This document shows positions 60,686 through 64,000 of a stretch of 64,000 nt of DNA, in pieces. The stretch's first letter is position 1. The number at the start of each line of letters is the position of its first letter. The translations under genes and the position numbers were made by a program. Origin of the DNA: Oscillospiraceae bacterium (GTDB taxonomy: Bacteria; Bacillota; Clostridia; Oscillospirales; Acutalibacteraceae); NCBI GenBank assembly GCA_015066595.1, contig SVNZ01000001.1:124001-188000 (forward strand), read 5' to 3'. Under the pieces are notes generated by a model. The model searched no databases and was not told the origin of the DNA. It saw nothing but the letters and a program-made list of their open reading frames with translations.

Positions 60686-63457
60686 ATGTCCCAGGATTAC
60701 AATTCCACGCTGAATCTGCCGAAAACAGATTTTCCTATGCGTGCCGGATTACCTCAGTCAGAGCCTGTAGCACTTGAAAATTGGCTTGCTGACAAGGTTT
60801 ATGAAAAATTGATGGAGAAAAATGAGGGAAAGCCACTTTACGTTTTACACGATGGCCCTCCATATGCTAACGGTAATATTCACCTTGGTACTGCTTTGAA
60901 CAAGGTGCTTAAAGATATTATTGTAAGATACAAAAACATGTCAGGTTTTAAAGCACCGTTTGTTCCTGGTTGGGATACTCATGGTCTTCCTACTGAGCTT
61001 AAAGCAAGAGCTAAAGCGGGTGTTGGTAATTCTACTACAATATCTGATGTTGAGCTTCGCAAAATTTGTCGAGAATTTGCTCTTTCTTATCTTGATGACC
61101 AGAGAAATCAGTTTAAAAGACTTGGTGTAATCGGCGAGTGGGATAATCCTTACATTACTTTAAAACATGAGTTTGAGGCAACTCAGATTGAAGTTTTTGC
61201 TGAAATGGCTTGTAAAGGTTATATTTACAAGGGGTTAAAGCCGGTTTACTGGTGCCCAGAGTGTAGAACAGCTCTTGCTGAAGCAGAGATTGAGTATGCT
61301 GAGGACCCTTGTCACTCAATATATGTTAAGTTCAATGTTACTGATGATTTAGGAAAACTTTCTGCACTTGGTGTTGACCCAACTAAATGCTATTTTGTAA
61401 TCTGGACTACAACTACTTGGACTCTTCCAGCAAATGTTGCTATTTGCGTTGGACCTGATTTTGAATATTCTGTAGTCAAAGCAGGTGACGAGTATTATGT
61501 TATGGCTACAGAGCTCTACAAAAATGCTTTTGAAGCTGCTAATATTTCAGACTATGAGGTTGTAGCTACTATTAAAGGCTCAGACCTTGAATATATAAAA
61601 ACCGCACATCCTTTTATTGATCGTACATCTCTTGTTATTGTTGGCGATCACGTAACTCTTGAAAGTGGTACAGGTTGTGTACATACTGCTCCTGGGCATG
61701 GTGTGGAGGACTTTGAAGTTTGTAAAAACTATCCAGAGCTTCCTATTGTTGTTCCTGTTGATGCTAATGGTAAGCTTACAGCAGAAGCAGGTCAGTTTGA
61801 AGGACTTTCTACTGAAGAGTCTAACAAACCTATTGCTATGCATCTTGAACAGACTGGCGCTCTGTTCGCTTTACAAAAGATTATTCACCAGTATCCACAC
61901 TGTTGGAGATGTAAAAAGCCGGTTATTTTTAGAGCTACTGATCAGTGGTTCTGCTCTGTTGATGACTTTAAGGACGCTGCTTGTGAAGCTATTAAAGATG
62001 TTCAGTGGATTCCAAAATGGGGTCAGGATAGAATTACATCTATGGTTAGAGAGCGAAAAGACTGGTGTATATCTCGTCAGCGTAAGTGGGGCGTACCAAT
62101 TCCTATCTTCTTCTGTAAAGAGTGTGGTGAACCTCATATTGATAAAGACGCTATGCAGGCTGTAGCTGATATCTTCAGAGTTAAAGGTTCAGATGCATGG
62201 TACGAGCTTGATGCATCAGAGTTGTTGCCAGCAGGTACAAAATGTAAAAAATGCGGTTGCACTGATTTCGATAAAGAAAAAGATATTATGGACGTTTGGT
62301 TTGACAGCGGTTCTTCTCACGCTGCTGTTTGCAAGAACAGGGAATATCTCAAATGGCCTGCTGATCTTTATCTTGAGGGCGCTGACCAGTACAGAGGTTG
62401 GTTCCAGTCTTCACTTCTAACTGCAGTGGCAACGTCTGGTACTGCACCATATAAAGCTGTACTTACTCATGGTTGGGTTGTTGATGGTGAAGGCAGAAAG
62501 ATGAGCAAATCGCTTGGTAACGGTATTGATCCACAAGAAGTTGTTGATCAGTATGGTGCAGATGTGCTGAGACTTTGGGTTGCTTCATCTGACTATCACG
62601 TTGACATCAGAATCTCTAAAGATATTCTAAAGCAGCTTTCTGAAGCATATAGAAAGATAAGAAATACAGCTAGATATATCTTAGGTAACTTAAACGACTT
62701 TGATCCTGACACTGATTGCGTAGAGATCTCTGATCTTTATGATATTGATAAGTGGGCTGTTTACAAGCTGAATGAGCTTATCGATAAAGTTAAAGTCGGA
62801 TATGATTCTTTTGAGTTCCACCAGGTTTATCATGCTATTCATAATTTCTGTGTTGTTGATATGTCTAACTTCTATCTTGACGTACTGAAGGATAGATTGT
62901 ACACAGAAAAGGCTGATTCAAAACAGCGAAGAGCTGCTCAGACAGCAATGTATATCATTCTTGATGCACTCACAAGAATGATTGCACCTATCCTTGCTTA
63001 TACTTCAGATGAAATATGGAAGTATATGCCACATCGTCAATGTGATGATAGTGAGCATGTTGTTTATAACTCTATGCCGGAGAAAATTGACGTTAATTGT
63101 GACGATAACTTCGCTACAAAGTGGGATAGAATTCACGAACTTAGAGATACTGTTAAGAAGAGTCTTGAGACAATTATCAAAGAAAAGACAATCCGTTCTT
63201 CTCTTGAGGCTGCGATTACGCTCAAAGCAACTGGCGAAGAATACGATTTCTTGAAGAGTATTGAAAATGAACTCACTACTATTTTTATTGTATCTCAGGT
63301 TGTTATTGAAAAATCTGATGTGAACGAGCTTGCTGTTGAAGTTAGCAAAGCAAGTGGTGAGAAGTGTGAACGTTGTTGGTCTATCAGTGAGAGTGTTGGT
63401 TCTGATGCTAAACATCCAACAACTTGTAAACGTTGCGCTGATATCTTAAATGCTTAA
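60686..63457 (+). CDS. ileS: Isoleucyl-tRNA synthetase
   Basis: LHDGPPYANGNIHLGTALNK; GRKMSKSLGNGIDP; C-terminal CERCWS zinc motif. Confidence 0.97.
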   Translation: MSQDYNSTLNLPKTDFPMRAGLPQSEPVALENWLADKVYEKLMEKNEGKPLYVLHDGPPYANGNIHLGTALNKVLKDIIVRYKNMSGFKAPFVPGWDTHGLPTELKARAKAGVGNSTTISDVELRKICREFALSYLDDQRNQFKRLGVIGEWDNPYITLKHEFEATQIEVFAEMACKGYIYKGLKPVYWCPECRTALAEAEIEYAEDPCHSIYVKFNVTDDLGKLSALGVDPTKCYFVIWTTTTWTLPANVAICVGPDFEYSVVKAGDEYYVMATELYKNAFEAANISDYEVVATIKGSDLEYIKTAHPFIDRTSLVIVGDHVTLESGTGCVHTAPGHGVEDFEVCKNYPELPIVVPVDANGKLTAEAGQFEGLSTEESNKPIAMHLEQTGALFALQKIIHQYPHCWRCKKPVIFRATDQWFCSVDDFKDAACEAIKDVQWIPKWGQDRITSMVRERKDWCISRQRKWGVPIPIFFCKECGEPHIDKDAMQAVADIFRVKGSDAWYELDASELLPAGTKCKKCGCTDFDKEKDIMDVWFDSGSSHAAVCKNREYLKWPADLYLEGADQYRGWFQSSLLTAVATSGTAPYKAVLTHGWVVDGEGRKMSKSLGNGIDPQEVVDQYGADVLRLWVASSDYHVDIRISKDILKQLSEAYRKIRNTARYILGNLNDFDPDTDCVEISDLYDIDKWAVYKLNELIDKVKVGYDSFEFHQVYHAIHNFCVVDMSNFYLDVLKDRLYTEKADSKQRRAAQTAMYIILDALTRMIAPILAYTSDEIWKYMPHRQCDDSEHVVYNSMPEKIDVNCDDNFATKWDRIHELRDTVKKSLETIIKEKTIRSSLEAAITLKATGEEYDFLKSIENELTTIFIVSQVVIEKSDVNELAVEVSKASGEKCERCWSISESVGSDAKHPTTCKRCADILNA

Positions 63458-63462
63458 TTTAT

Positions 63463-63489
63463 ATGCGGTGTATCTTTGATACACCGCAT
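63463..63489. repeat. Perfect inverted repeat / hairpin between ileS and lspA
   Basis: ATGCGGTGTATC ttt GATACACCGCAT; no downstream T-tract. Confidence 0.8.
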
Positions 63490-63508
63490 ACTATTAGGAG
63501 TTGATTTT

Positions 63509-63988
63509 TTGTCAATTTTATATTTAGCAATTGCTTTATTGATTGCAGTTGTAGACCAAGTAATCAAATATTTCGTTCTTGTTTATCTTGAGCCTGCAAA
63601 TTCTGTAACAGCTATCCCTTATATACTTGATTTAGTATATGTGGAAAATAGAGGTGTGGCTTTTGGTATGTTTCAGGATATGAGATGGCTGTTTATTTCA
63701 ATCACAAGTATAGTTATCGTTGCTTTTATGTTTTTACTAATTAAAAACAAAGGGGAGAGCTCTCTGTTTTCGATAGCTTCAACTCTCATAATTGGTGGAG
63801 GAGTAGGCAATCTTATTGATAGAATTGCTCATGGTTTTGTGGTTGATTATCTAAAGCTTTCATTTTTTCCACCAGTATGTAATTTTGCGGACTATTGTAT
63901 TACAGCGGGTACTGTTTTACTTGTGATTTACCTACTGTTTTATTCGGATATAAGCAGTGATATTAAGTTCAAGGAAAAGTGCAAGTGA
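63509..63988 (+). CDS. lspA: Lipoprotein signal peptidase
   Basis: AVVDQVIKYFVLV, VENRGVAFGMF, GGGVGNLIDRI, ADYCITAG; TTG start at 63509 after TAGGAG. Confidence 0.92.
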   Translation: MSILYLAIALLIAVVDQVIKYFVLVYLEPANSVTAIPYILDLVYVENRGVAFGMFQDMRWLFISITSIVIVAFMFLLIKNKGESSLFSIASTLIIGGGVGNLIDRIAHGFVVDYLKLSFFPPVCNFADYCITAGTVLLVIYLLFYSDISSDIKFKEKCK

Positions 63989-64000
63989 TGAATAAGTATT
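63988..64000 (+). CDS. Partial CDS at window edge, product not identifiable here
   Basis: ATG overlaps the lspA stop (TGATG); only a few codons visible. Confidence 0.35.

Noticed and set aside
61659-62165. 168-aa ORF inside ileS in another frame
   Set aside because: Overlaps a conserved synthetase core; Leu/Ser-rich frame-shadow composition.

Overview
AT-rich chromosomal window from a low-GC Firmicute. Gene order and protein style fit a Clostridia / Oscillospiraceae-Ruminococcaceae-like organism, but this is inference. The window is almost entirely dense core housekeeping genome: yicC-remA-gmk-rpoZ-priA-def-fmt-(Zn protease)-rsmB-rlmN-prpC-prkC-rsgA; malic enzyme, rnpB, pncB; ytvI, murD; infC-rpmI-rplT; dprA-topA-trmFO; plsX-rnc-(radical SAM)-smc-ftsY; rdgB-yhbY-nadD-yqeK-rsfS; leuS; rpsU; aroQ-pepQ-efp; miaB-ylbF-mutS-mutL-miaA; sepF-ylmH-divIVA-ileS-lspA. 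I saw no CRISPR array, transposase, prophage, tRNA/rRNA operon or defence island. I did not find a clearly new multi-gene system. The items most worth a second look are: (1) a zinc-ribbon, TM, PASTA-domain protein beside prkC/rsgA whose catalytic Lys/Asp/Asp are all substituted (pseudokinase); (2) a radical SAM gene after rnc that has no ATG/GTG/TTG start upstream of its Fe-S motif and probably starts at AUU overlapping the rnc stop; (3) infC with a probable AUA start behind a structured leader with an attenuator-like terminator; (4) an extremely Cys/Asp-rich protein downstream of efp; (5) a terminator hairpin that contains the likely Shine-Dalgarno of yunB.
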